From Leifsonia virtsii (lineage in GTDB: Bacteria > Actinomycetota > Actinomycetes > Actinomycetales > Microbacteriaceae): a stretch of 64,000 bases of DNA. The notes below the pieces were generated by a model. That model made no database searches. It had not been told where the DNA came from and saw only the letters and a list, made by a program, of their open reading frames with translations. The position numbers and the translations under genes were made by a program. The stretch is taken from positions 310,001 to 374,000 of the forward strand of contig NZ_JAROCB010000004.1 of the NCBI RefSeq assembly GCF_030433675.1, given 5' to 3'. Below are positions 18,676 to 26,585 of this stretch, in pieces (the first letter of the stretch is position 1; every line of letters begins with the position of its first letter).

Positions 18676-20282
18676 TGGCCCGCGCGAGGAAGGCCGCGGC
18701 GCAGGACGCCGTGGAGCGGGCCCAAGCGCCCGAGTCGGACGGCGGTCGCCGCCTGTCCGTGTGGCGCGTCATCGGCGCGGCGCTCGTCGCCGCGGTCGTC
18801 GTCTCCGCCGGCGCCGTCGGCTTCCAGTGGTGGAGCGCGAAGGCCGCCGTGGATGTGCGGCCCTGGTTCGCCTCCTACGTGGATGTGACGGCGACGCCGC
18901 GGTTCGCGTTCGAGAACCTCGGGAGCACCGACACCAAGGACGCCGTCCTCTCGTTCGTCGTCTCGTCGAAGCAGGACCCGTGCGAGCCCAGCTGGGGCGC
19001 CGCGTACACGCTCGACGAGGCGCGCGGCTCGCTCGACCTCGACCGCCGCATCGCCCGGCTGCAGCAGCAGGGCGGAACGGTCGCCGTGTCGTTCGGCGGC
19101 CAGCGGAACGACGAGCTCGCGGTCGGCTGCACCGACGAGTCCGCCCTGAAGAAGGCGTACGCCTCGGTGGTGGACCGCTACAAGGTCGGCACCATCGACC
19201 TCGACCTGGAGGGAAGCGGGCTGTCGGATTCCGGCGCCGCCGAGCGCCGGGCCGCCGCCATCGCCTCCCTGCAGCAGGAGCGCCGCACGACCGGCAAGAG
19301 CCTCGCCGTGTGGCTGACGCTCCCCGTCGCCCCCACCGGCATGACGTCGGACGCCACCGACGCGATCGCCGCCATGCTCAAGGCGAAGGTCGACATCGCG
19401 GGCGTCAACGTGATGACGATGGACTTCGGCGACGCCAAGAAGGCGAAGACCTCGATGGCGAAGACCGCAGAGTCCGCCGTCTCGGCCGCACAGCGCCAGC
19501 TCGGCGTGCTCTACGACCGCGCCGGCCTGCACCAGAGCGACCCCAGCCTGTGGGCGAAGCTGGGCGCCACCCCGATGATCGGCCAGAACGATGTCGAGGC
19601 CGAGGTTTTCACCCTGCAGGACGCCGCCGCGTTCAACAGCTGGGCGGTGTCCACCGGGCTCGGCCGGATGTCGATGTGGTCGGCCAACCGCGACAAGACC
19701 TGCGGCTCGAACTACGTGGACCTGTCGGTCGTCTCGGACGCCTGCAGCGGCGTGAACCAGGGCAAGAAGACGTTCGCCGCGACACTCGCCAAGGGCTTCG
19801 CCGGCCACATCGCGCTGGGGGAGGGGGCCGTCACCACGGCCGAGCCGACCACCGCCGCCGCCAAGGACGACCCGAAGACCTCGCCGTACCCGATCTGGGC
19901 CGACAAGAACTCGTACCTGAAGGGCACGAAGGTGGTCTGGCACCACAACGTGTACCAGGCGAAGTGGTGGACCAAGGGCGACGTCCCGGACAACCCCGTG
20001 CTGAACGCGTGGGAGACGCCGTGGGAGCTGGTGGGCCCGGTGCTGCCGGGTGAGACGCCCATCCCGCAGCCGACCCTGCCCGCCGGCACGTACCCGACCT
20101 GGAGCGGCACGACCCCGTACGACAAGGGCCAGCGCGTCCTGTTCGACGGTGTGCCCTTCGAGGCCAAGTGGTGGACGCAGGGCGACAGCCCCGAGGCCGC
20201 GTCCGCTGACCCCGACTCGTCGCCGTGGGCTCCGCTCACGCAGGACGAGATCGACCAGATCCTCGGCGGCTCCGGCCGCTGA
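18675..20282 (+). CDS. Membrane-anchored GH18-like protein with two C-terminal chitin-binding modules
   Basis: 535 aa. A short cytoplasmic N-terminus and one membrane helix (about residues 31-50, VIGAALVAAVVVSAGAVGF) anchor it. The extracellular TIM-barrel-like part has GTIDLDLEG, matching the GH18 DxxDxDxE signature with D, D and catalytic E kept but the first Asp replaced by Gly. Two CBM5/12-like modules follow: YPIWADKNSYLKGTKVVW...YQAKWWTKGD, then YPTWSGTTPYDKGQRVLF...FEAKWWTQGD. It starts at the last base of the glycosyltransferase stop. Probably trims or binds the polysaccharide made by that partner; the chitinase activity itself is inferred. Confidence 0.82.
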   Translation: MARARKAAAQDAVERAQAPESDGGRRLSVWRVIGAALVAAVVVSAGAVGFQWWSAKAAVDVRPWFASYVDVTATPRFAFENLGSTDTKDAVLSFVVSSKQDPCEPSWGAAYTLDEARGSLDLDRRIARLQQQGGTVAVSFGGQRNDELAVGCTDESALKKAYASVVDRYKVGTIDLDLEGSGLSDSGAAERRAAAIASLQQERRTTGKSLAVWLTLPVAPTGMTSDATDAIAAMLKAKVDIAGVNVMTMDFGDAKKAKTSMAKTAESAVSAAQRQLGVLYDRAGLHQSDPSLWAKLGATPMIGQNDVEAEVFTLQDAAAFNSWAVSTGLGRMSMWSANRDKTCGSNYVDLSVVSDACSGVNQGKKTFAATLAKGFAGHIALGEGAVTTAEPTTAAAKDDPKTSPYPIWADKNSYLKGTKVVWHHNVYQAKWWTKGDVPDNPVLNAWETPWELVGPVLPGETPIPQPTLPAGTYPTWSGTTPYDKGQRVLFDGVPFEAKWWTQGDSPEAASADPDSSPWAPLTQDEIDQILGGSGR

Positions 20283-20573
20283 ACCAGAATCGGCGGCGGG
20301 ACGCTGACTCCCCCCATCGCGTCCCGTCGCCGACTTGACCCGGACCCCCGCTGCGGGGTGGGACACGTCCGGGCGCCCGCGCGCGCCGTTTTTTCGGCCG
20401 GCGCTCAGCGGCGCAGTGCCGGCGGGATGGGTGTGCCTTCGGGTGGCGCGCTCGTCCCGCCGGCACGAAGTCGTCGGTGACGCGATCGTGATGTGCGCGG
20501 CGCATGCCGCTGTTTCTGCCTCGGTACGCTGAGGGCGATAAGTGCAGAACTGCACGATTCTCGGGGGAGAACA

Positions 20574-20984
20574 ATGAGCTCTATGAAGTGGGTCGCTACC
20601 GCGGCCGCAGCGCTGACCGCCCTCGCGCTGGCCGGGTGCGCGGGAGGCGGGCCCGCGGCGTCGCCGCAGCCGACCGCGACCGTGACGTCAACGGTGACGG
20701 CGACGCCGGCCCCAGCGGCCCTGTCGCCCGACGACCCTCTGGATGCGCTGACGGCATGGACCGTGTGCTTCGCCGTCGCACAGGCGAAGGCCCCGGACGC
20801 CAAGCCGTACCCGTACGACCCGGCGCATCCGGCAGAACAGCAGCCGGACGGCACCTGGAGCGTCTTGGTCGGCTACCCGGTCGACCCGCCGACCGAGGGC
20901 TCGAAGAGCGTCATCGTCGACTGCGAACTGAAGGGCACCCGGGGCGCGCCGGAACTCGTCCACGTCACCATGAAGGACATCTGA
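20574..20984 (+). CDS. Putative lipoprotein, 136 aa
   Basis: A signal peptide with lipobox LALAGCAGG puts the lipidated Cys near residue 21. It is followed by a Thr/Pro/Ala-rich linker and a small domain containing DALTAWTVCFAVAQAKAPDAKP and SVIVDCELKG; its two Cys could pair. RBS GGGGGA is about seven bases before the ATG. No family recognised; similar small lipoproteins are common in actinobacteria. It stands alone upstream of tRNA-Pro. Confidence 0.75.
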   Translation: MSSMKWVATAAAALTALALAGCAGGGPAASPQPTATVTSTVTATPAPAALSPDDPLDALTAWTVCFAVAQAKAPDAKPYPYDPAHPAEQQPDGTWSVLVGYPVDPPTEGSKSVIVDCELKGTRGAPELVHVTMKDI

Positions 20985-21015
20985 CCCGGTGTCCGCCGCC
21001 CCTCCGCCGACACGG

Positions 21016-21021
21016 TAGGAT
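21016..21021 (+). promoter_or_regulatory. Putative -10 element (TAGGAT) upstream of tRNA-Pro
   Basis: TAGGAT lies 34 bases before the mature tRNA 5' end, a plausible distance for a short leader. No strong -35. Confidence 0.35.
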
Positions 21022-21055
21022 GGTCGAGTTGCCTCGCCGCTCGCGGTGCGGCGAA

Positions 21056-21129
<74 letters not shown>

Positions 21130-21131
21130 CG

Positions 21132-21196
21132 TTCTGAAATGACAAGAGGCCAGGCGGCTCGCTCTGCGAGCAACCTGGCCTCTTGTCATTTCAGAA
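21132..21196. repeat. Compound inverted repeat directly downstream of tRNA-Pro
   Basis: Two perfectly complementary 23-nt arms (21132-21154 and 21174-21196) enclose a 19-nt loop. That loop itself contains the perfect hairpin GCTCGC-TCT-GCGAGC. It begins three bases after the tRNA, so it could terminate tRNA transcription, although no U-tract follows. The nested CTCGCTCTGCGAG is found again in the hairpin at 21241-21269. Confidence 0.85.
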
Positions 21197-21485
21197 CTCG
21201 CTGCGGACTATTGGGGTCCCCGCCCGCGAGGGGCCCCGGGCGCCGATCCTCGCTCTGCGAGGCTCGGCGTCTGGGGTAGCGGGTGGGGCGCAGCCCGCGA
21301 CGCCCGTGGAGAAGGCGCCTGGTGCCCTTCCTTCATACCTGCCGCATCGCCTGCGATCAATGCAGGCGATCTGCACCCCTGGGAAACGAGTTCGTGTCAT
21401 CTTCACACTCTTGGTGCAGGAGGTCGCATGAGAATACACGAGCACGGGACCGCATCACTGGCCCATTCGATGACGAGAGCTCGTC
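21197..21485. other. Non-coding stretch with a second nested hairpin
   Basis: No gene can be supported. It holds the nested inverted repeat CGCCGA/TCGGCG enclosing CCTCGC-TCT-GCGAGG (21241-21269) and GC-rich palindromic bits near 21220-21240. Base composition falls towards 21400, entering the lower-GC islet. No copy of the tRNA 3' end was noticed here. Confidence 0.5.
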
Positions 21486-22103
21486 TTAGTAGTGGGCTAA
21501 ATCTGTCAATCGCCATTCGAGCGGAAACCGTGAGATATCACGGTGCCATGCGCCGTCGCTCCCTGGGAATGTCCACCCCTTGGCGCGGGCGAGAAGCCAC
21601 CAGGTTACTGGGGTACATAGCGACACCACTTGGTTTGTCACGTCTCCCGCTTGCGTGCCCGAAATGCCGTCTACGCCGCGTACGTGTGGCAGGGCTAAGC
21701 GGGTGTCACAATTGATAGCCATCCCCGCAGGGGATCCTCCCGCAAGCACTATCCAGTCGGGATTCCACTCGTAGTCTGCGAGACCCAACGGCATTGTCTT
21801 GAACATGCCCACGCTAGTCTCCAGGCTGATCTGATCGAGCGCCGGAGACCGATACGCTCCGAATTTGAGGCCGTTGTGCCAGCCCCACCACACCAACGCT
21901 TCTTCCGGCGGTGTCAGGCCGATCTCGCCCAAACCATCGACAATCTGTTGGCGGCCGATCCCCGGATTTAGCGAATCGTCGACGGGAATGCCGAGCCGCC
22001 TGGTTTCAAAAGAAAGGGCGCCCAAGAGTTCTGATAGCAGCTCTGGCGACGCCGCTTCGACCGTGAGGCCGTCACTTGCTCGATAGGTGGTGGGTAGGAT
22101 CAT
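21486..22103 (-). CDS. SMI1/KNR4-like protein, candidate immunity protein
   Basis: 205 aa from ATG 22103, whose ATGA overlaps the stop of the upstream gene; ATG 22115 would add four residues. The core resembles the SMI1/KNR4 (SUKH) fold: a helix IVDGLGEIGLTPPEEALVWWGWHNG, then strands LGLADYEWNPDWIVLAGG and AINCD. SUKH proteins often neutralise cognate toxins in polymorphic toxin loci. It is translationally coupled to a large exported protein, fitting that role, but homology is judged by eye. Codon use is less GC-rich than the surrounding chromosome. Confidence 0.65.
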   Translation of the reverse strand: MILPTTYRASDGLTVEAASPELLSELLGALSFETRRLGIPVDDSLNPGIGRQQIVDGLGEIGLTPPEEALVWWGWHNGLKFGAYRSPALDQISLETSVGMFKTMPLGLADYEWNPDWIVLAGGSPAGMAINCDTRLALPHVRGVDGISGTQAGDVTNQVVSLCTPVTWWLLARAKGWTFPGSDGAWHRDISRFPLEWRLTDLAHY

Positions 22104-24103
22104 GGCTTGCACCATACGGAGGTGGGTGCGCTTGGAACCTGGGCGTCGTTCGAGCCCGGAATCGGAACCACGACGAACCTGTGACCCGACGAGGATGTCG
22201 GCGAGCTAACGCCGCAAACGTTGTAGAAATGAAGCAGATACTGGCCCTCGCCCAGATTGTCTCTCCGGTCGATGAGTTTGAGGGATGCTTTTTCGGCTGT
22301 TCCACCCTCCTTAGTCGACACGTAAGGGTATTCATCACAATTTTGTAGCTGACCGTCGTAGCTCGTATTGCAGGGATAGGTGCCCGAGTACCACCCCGAC
22401 GGAGAACGGCTTGCTGCGTCAGCCCACGTCAACTCAGCCGGGCGCGACCCCGGGTTGTTGGTGCCTGGATCCAAGGTCCCGAGGATTGCGTTGAAGTCGT
22501 GAACGGTTGCTTCGCCCAGGTCGGCACCCGGTGAAAAGATCGGCAATGTGGAGCACGAGGCAGTGATGTTCAGGGCGACGCACTGCTTCGCAACGGTGCG
22601 CGCTGCGTTGCCTTGGCTGCCCGTTCCCAGTGAGTAGTTCGGGGTGTCCCAGTGATCCCAGCCCCGCTTCATAAGCTCGACGAAGAGCCTATCTTCCGAC
22701 GTAGGTGAGGTCTGACCGTCTACAGTGCGCCCCGTGCCCGGATCGCCGTAAGCGCGACCAGCTTCTGGTTCACCCGCATTGAAGGTGGGACCATACGGAT
22801 AGCATTCGCTGAGCGGTACGGGATGACCTCCGTAGGTGCAGTTGTAGTCGCTGCCGCGGGAGGGATCATCGATCCATCCCGCACAGTTCGTTGAGTAGTA
22901 GAAGCAACTGGTGAAGTTCTTCTTCAGGTCGAGTTTGCAGCCGCCGTCGCCGCACTCGGGGTAGTTCTGTTTCCACGCACGATAGCTGCCTGTGGTGGAT
23001 TGATCGAACACGAGAATTTGCCCGCCAGAAGCTGCGGGGCTCGAAAGATAGATCTGCGCCCTGGCCGGCACTGCTCCGGCGGGAACGGCGGGGCATGAAG
23101 GCGCTTCGAGTTCCCCCGAGCCCTCGCTACCAGCATCGGACGTGTTTGAAACGGTGGACCCGTCGGTCATTGTGATGACGCACGTGAAGGAGCGTTTGAT
23201 ATCCAGCCTCACTGTTCCATCAGCTGCGAGCTTCTCAGCACCGAGTTGAGAAATCCATGCGACGGGCACGACCCCGGGTTGCGTGCCAATCTCTCCCGCG
23301 TACACCATCGTGTACGAAGTGGCGCCCGGAACCAGAGGGCAGGCGGAGGCGGGATTTGGCGCCCAGTTGGGGCCGCCGCCATACCACTGGCTCGCTGAAG
23401 TCGGATCCGCGTCGGCGTCGGTTGCTACACGCGGTATTGGATTGCTCCAGGATGACGGCCCGAAGTCCGAGCTGGAGGCGCAATAGTAGGCGCTCTCGGA
23501 GTTGTAGGGGATCATGGGTCCGCTGGTCAACTCGCCGCAGACGGCGCCCACGCAGCTTTCGCTGCCCAAAGCGAAATTGGCGACTGCGGAAAGGTCAGCG
23601 TTCAATTGCTGCTTCATCTGCTGCGACAAGTTCCACGAGTGGCAATCCGTGAACGAGATTGCTGACAAGACTTGATTTGGAAGCTCGAAGCCGGCTGGCG
23701 TCGTTCCGCATAGATCCTGGTCGTGAAACACGCCGAGCATGTGCTCCGCGTTTGCCGCGAGAAAGACCGCCGCGAGTCCAGCTCCAATAGGAATCGATGC
23801 TGACCCAGCAGCGACCTCGGCGGTGCCTAGGCCAGTTGCTGGGATCAAGAGTGCGCTGCCCGCAGCGCTCTCAGCGGTTACGCCATTCGCTAGAAGAGCG
23901 CCGTACTGCGCCTCGGAGAGAAGCGTGCCGGACCCCGCAGCCGCGGCAGCTAGGACGGAACCTGGCACGACGAGTTGATACTTGTCGAGGCCTGAGCCTG
24001 TAGGCGGGTCATCTGCGGCGGCAGGTGGCGAGTAGCTCGCTAGCGTTGCTACCGCAACGACTGTAGAAGCGATTACTCCATTGAGAGCGCGGTGGAAGCG
24101 CAC
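22100..24103 (-). CDS. Large secreted Cys-rich protein of unknown function (candidate effector)
   Basis: 667 aa from GTG 24103 with a GGGGG ribosome site. A Sec signal peptide (ALNGVIASTVVAVATLASYSP, cleavage near AAADD) is followed by an Ala/Gly-rich segment (about residues 35-125) with hydrophobic, possibly membrane-active stretches. A long extracellular region with many Cys comes next (CGTTPAG, CHSW, SCVGAVCGE, CGDGGCKLD, NCAGW). A C-terminal domain includes SPTSEDRLFVELMKRGWDHW. No catalytic motif was recognised. Its stop overlaps the SMI1-like gene, suggesting a secreted toxin with its immunity partner; alternatively a structural surface protein. Lower GC than its neighbours. Confidence 0.7.
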   Translation of the reverse strand: MRFHRALNGVIASTVVAVATLASYSPPAAADDPPTGSGLDKYQLVVPGSVLAAAAAGSGTLLSEAQYGALLANGVTAESAAGSALLIPATGLGTAEVAAGSASIPIGAGLAAVFLAANAEHMLGVFHDQDLCGTTPAGFELPNQVLSAISFTDCHSWNLSQQMKQQLNADLSAVANFALGSESCVGAVCGELTSGPMIPYNSESAYYCASSSDFGPSSWSNPIPRVATDADADPTSASQWYGGGPNWAPNPASACPLVPGATSYTMVYAGEIGTQPGVVPVAWISQLGAEKLAADGTVRLDIKRSFTCVITMTDGSTVSNTSDAGSEGSGELEAPSCPAVPAGAVPARAQIYLSSPAASGGQILVFDQSTTGSYRAWKQNYPECGDGGCKLDLKKNFTSCFYYSTNCAGWIDDPSRGSDYNCTYGGHPVPLSECYPYGPTFNAGEPEAGRAYGDPGTGRTVDGQTSPTSEDRLFVELMKRGWDHWDTPNYSLGTGSQGNAARTVAKQCVALNITASCSTLPIFSPGADLGEATVHDFNAILGTLDPGTNNPGSRPAELTWADAASRSPSGWYSGTYPCNTSYDGQLQNCDEYPYVSTKEGGTAEKASLKLIDRRDNLGEGQYLLHFYNVCGVSSPTSSSGHRFVVVPIPGSNDAQVPSAPTSVWCKP

Positions 24104-24205
24104 TTTCTACCCCCGGATCATCGTGACTCGACAAGAAGCGATATTCGTTGCCAACCGTATTTGCTGCGTCGATGGCGTCGCGCCCCCAATTTGCGTGTGG
24201 TGAAA

Positions 24206-25579
24206 TCACACCGCCTGGGCGGCCTCCGATGCGCGCGCCCGCAGCGCCGTCCCCGCGATCACAGCGGTGCAGCAGGTGATCACCAGCACCGCCGCGACGT
24301 ACCCGACACGAGCATCCGCGAGCGCCGCGAGCGCCCCCAGCACCGCGATCCCCACGGCCTGGCCCACCTGCCGGGACGTGTTGTAGATCCCCGAGGCGAG
24401 CCCTGCGGACTCGGCCCCGAGCGACACGCTCGCGGTCCTGTTCAGCGCGGTCGAGTAGATCGCGGTGCCCGCACCGACGACGAACTCCGCGGTCACGAGC
24501 ACCCACCACTGCTGGACGCCGAGCGCGCCGAGCAGCATAAGGGTTCCGGCCGCGGCGGCCCCGGATCCGATGAGGATCATCCGGCGGTTTCCGCGTCGCA
24601 GCAGGGCCGGGTTGACGAGCACGCCGGCCAGGATGGTGCCGAGGGCGAACGATCCCAGCAGCAGGCCGCCCGTGAGTGCCGAGACGCCCCACGCCGTCTG
24701 TATGTACAGGGCGAGGAAGAACTGGAGCCCGTAGGCGCCGAACTGGAAGGCGAAACCGCCGACGACCGCGCCGGCGAAACCCGGGCTGCGGAACACGCCG
24801 AGCGGCATGATCGGGGCCTTCGCACGGTGCTCGACCAGGACGAAGACGGCGAGCAGCAGCACGCCGCCCAGGAGGAGGATCCAGGTGAGTGGCGCACTCG
24901 CGTCCCGGCCCGCCTCGATGAGTCCGGCGACCACGGCCACGAGTCCCGCGGTTCCGATGAGCTGGCCGGCCAGGTCGAGGCGGGGGCGGTCGCGCCGGGC
25001 GCGCGGGTGGTCCGCCCTGCCCACGAGGGCGGCCGCGGCGATCGCGATGGGCGCCGTGAGCCAGAACACGGCACGCCAGCCGGCCGTGTCGGTCAGGAGG
25101 CCGCCGAGGAACGGCCCGACGGCCATCCCGGCGCCACCGAAGACCGTCATCATGTTCACCGCGGTCGAACGGTGCCCGGGGTCGTCGAAGCTCTTGCCCA
25201 CCAGGGCGAGGACCATCGGGAGGAGCAGCGCGGCGAACACGCCCTGCGCCGCGCGGCAGGCTATCAGCACCCCGATCGACGGGCTGAGCGCGCACGCGGC
25301 GGAGGCCGCGGCGAAGCCAATCGCGCCGACACGGAACAGCCTCTCTGCGCCGACCCGGTCGCCGAGGCTCCCGCCGAGGAGGAGCAGGGACGCCAGCGGG
25401 AGCGTATACGCGTCGACCACCCAGGAGATTCCTCCCGCCTGCGCGTTCAGGTCGTCCGCGATCCTCGGCAGCGCGAGGTTCAGCGCGCTGCCGTCCAGGG
25501 TGATGACGATCCAGCCCAGGTAGATCGCCCAGCCGCGCGCCGACCATGCGGTGCGGACGGGCGCCGCGATCGCGGTCAC
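24206..25579 (-). CDS. MFS transporter, DHA2-type drug exporter
   Basis: Predicted proton-coupled efflux permease. 457 aa with 12-14 hydrophobic segments. The family loops include GGSLGDRVGAERLF (MFS motif A) and the early LDGSALNLALPRIADDL (DHA2-like motif D1). VGPFLGGLLTDTAGWRAVFWL is a motif C-type antiporter signature. GTG 25579 overlaps the TetR stop (GTGA), so regulator and pump share an mRNA and the regulator most likely controls the pump. Substrate unknown. Confidence 0.9.
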   Translation of the reverse strand: MTAIAAPVRTAWSARGWAIYLGWIVITLDGSALNLALPRIADDLNAQAGGISWVVDAYTLPLASLLLLGGSLGDRVGAERLFRVGAIGFAAASAACALSPSIGVLIACRAAQGVFAALLLPMVLALVGKSFDDPGHRSTAVNMMTVFGGAGMAVGPFLGGLLTDTAGWRAVFWLTAPIAIAAAALVGRADHPRARRDRPRLDLAGQLIGTAGLVAVVAGLIEAGRDASAPLTWILLLGGVLLLAVFVLVEHRAKAPIMPLGVFRSPGFAGAVVGGFAFQFGAYGLQFFLALYIQTAWGVSALTGGLLLGSFALGTILAGVLVNPALLRRGNRRMILIGSGAAAAGTLMLLGALGVQQWWVLVTAEFVVGAGTAIYSTALNRTASVSLGAESAGLASGIYNTSRQVGQAVGIAVLGALAALADARVGYVAAVLVITCCTAVIAGTALRARASEAAQAV

Positions 25580-26142
25580 GCGCGCGCTGCTTCGAGCAGG
25601 GCCAGAACGCCCTCGACCGCGTCGTCGAAGACGGCGGCGTTCTGTGCCGCGCGCGCCAGCACGTAGCCGCCCTGCAGAGCCGCCGCGACCGCCGCCGCCG
25701 TGCGGACCGGGTCCAGGTCTGCACGGAACTCGCCGCGCTCGACCCCGTCGGTGATGACAGCGGCGAGCTGCCCGCGGATCCACGCGAACATCTCGCCCAC
25801 CTCGGTCCGAAGCGCGGGGGAGTCGATCACCTCGGGCTCCTGCACCAGGCGTCCGAACTGGCAGCCCTTCATCACCGCTTCGTGGTCCCGTGTCAGGTAC
25901 GCCCGCACCCGCTCGACGGCGCTGGACCCCGAGCCGAGGGAGGCCCCGACCTGGGCCTTCATCTGCTCGGAGTTGCGCTCGATCGCAGCCTGGGCGAGCG
26001 CTTCCTTGCCCTGGAAGTGGTGGTACATGCTGCCCTTGCCGGCCCCGGCCGCATCCAGGATCTCCCTCGGGCTCGTCGCTCCGTAGCCGCGTTCCCACAT
26101 GAGTTCCCGTGTGGCCTCGATCAGGTCGTCTCGCGTCGTCAT
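25576..26142 (-). CDS. TetR family transcriptional regulator of the adjacent exporter
   Basis: 188 aa. The N-terminal helix-turn-helix is TTRDDLIEATRELMWERGYG, then SPREILDAAGAGKGSMYHHFQGKEAL, a classic TetR signature. The C-terminal part is a ligand-binding helical domain resembling AcrR/YcdC types. ATG 26142 is selected since longer versions run into the operator. It is the first gene of a two-gene operon with the MFS pump; a perfect 7-bp-arm repeat (26152-26171) just upstream is the expected autoregulatory operator. Confidence 0.92.
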   Translation of the reverse strand: MTTRDDLIEATRELMWERGYGATSPREILDAAGAGKGSMYHHFQGKEALAQAAIERNSEQMKAQVGASLGSGSSAVERVRAYLTRDHEAVMKGCQFGRLVQEPEVIDSPALRTEVGEMFAWIRGQLAAVITDGVERGEFRADLDPVRTAAAVAAALQGGYVLARAAQNAAVFDDAVEGVLALLEAARA

Positions 26143-26151
26143 GGTGGCAAC

Positions 26152-26171
26152 TGTACCTACCTCCAGGTACA
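26152..26171. promoter_or_regulatory. TetR operator candidate TGTACCT-N6-AGGTACA
   Basis: Perfect 7-bp inverted arms separated by six bases, beginning ten bases upstream of the TetR ATG. Size and position fit TetR dimer autoregulation. Confidence 0.6.
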
Positions 26172-26252
26172 AAGTCCACACGAGGCCTCGACCCTACGCC
26201 GCGGGACCTAAGCCCTAAGGCCCCCGTCCTCGCGGTACGGATACTTCCCGTA

Positions 26253-26585
26253 ATGAGCGGTCGCCGCCGGCGGGTACCCGACCCCTGGCCCTCCGCGAAG
26301 GCGCAGAAGGAGGTGGCGCGCATGATCGGCAGCTCTCCGGAGGATCTCACCGTCGACCACGACGTCGACCCGGACGCCCCGACCCGCACCGACGACGGCT
26401 TCGCCGTCCCGTACCTGCGACCGGGGCAGTACATCTCGCTGGTGCACTGGTCGCGGTCGCGCGACGGGTGGCGGTACAGCACCATCCTGGTCCAGTACGT
26501 CTCGCGGGACGACGGGCGCTGGAACGTGCTGCTGCGCGGGAAGGCGGCCTCGCTGTCCCGCGGCGAGTGGGCGCTGTTCTGCTGA
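26253..26585 (+). CDS. Hypothetical protein, 110 aa, coupled to APC permease
   Basis: Begins MSGRRRRVPDPWP with a basic, soluble start. A compact beta-rich domain follows (VPYLRPGQYISLVHWSRSRD, then RYSTILVQYVSRDDGRWNVLLRG). No recognised family. ATG 26253 is preceded by GATACT seven bases upstream, possibly a leaderless promoter. The stop TGA shares its last base with the permease ATG, so the two are co-translated; a regulatory or accessory role for transport is only a guess. Confidence 0.65.
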   Translation: MSGRRRRVPDPWPSAKAQKEVARMIGSSPEDLTVDHDVDPDAPTRTDDGFAVPYLRPGQYISLVHWSRSRDGWRYSTILVQYVSRDDGRWNVLLRGKAASLSRGEWALFC

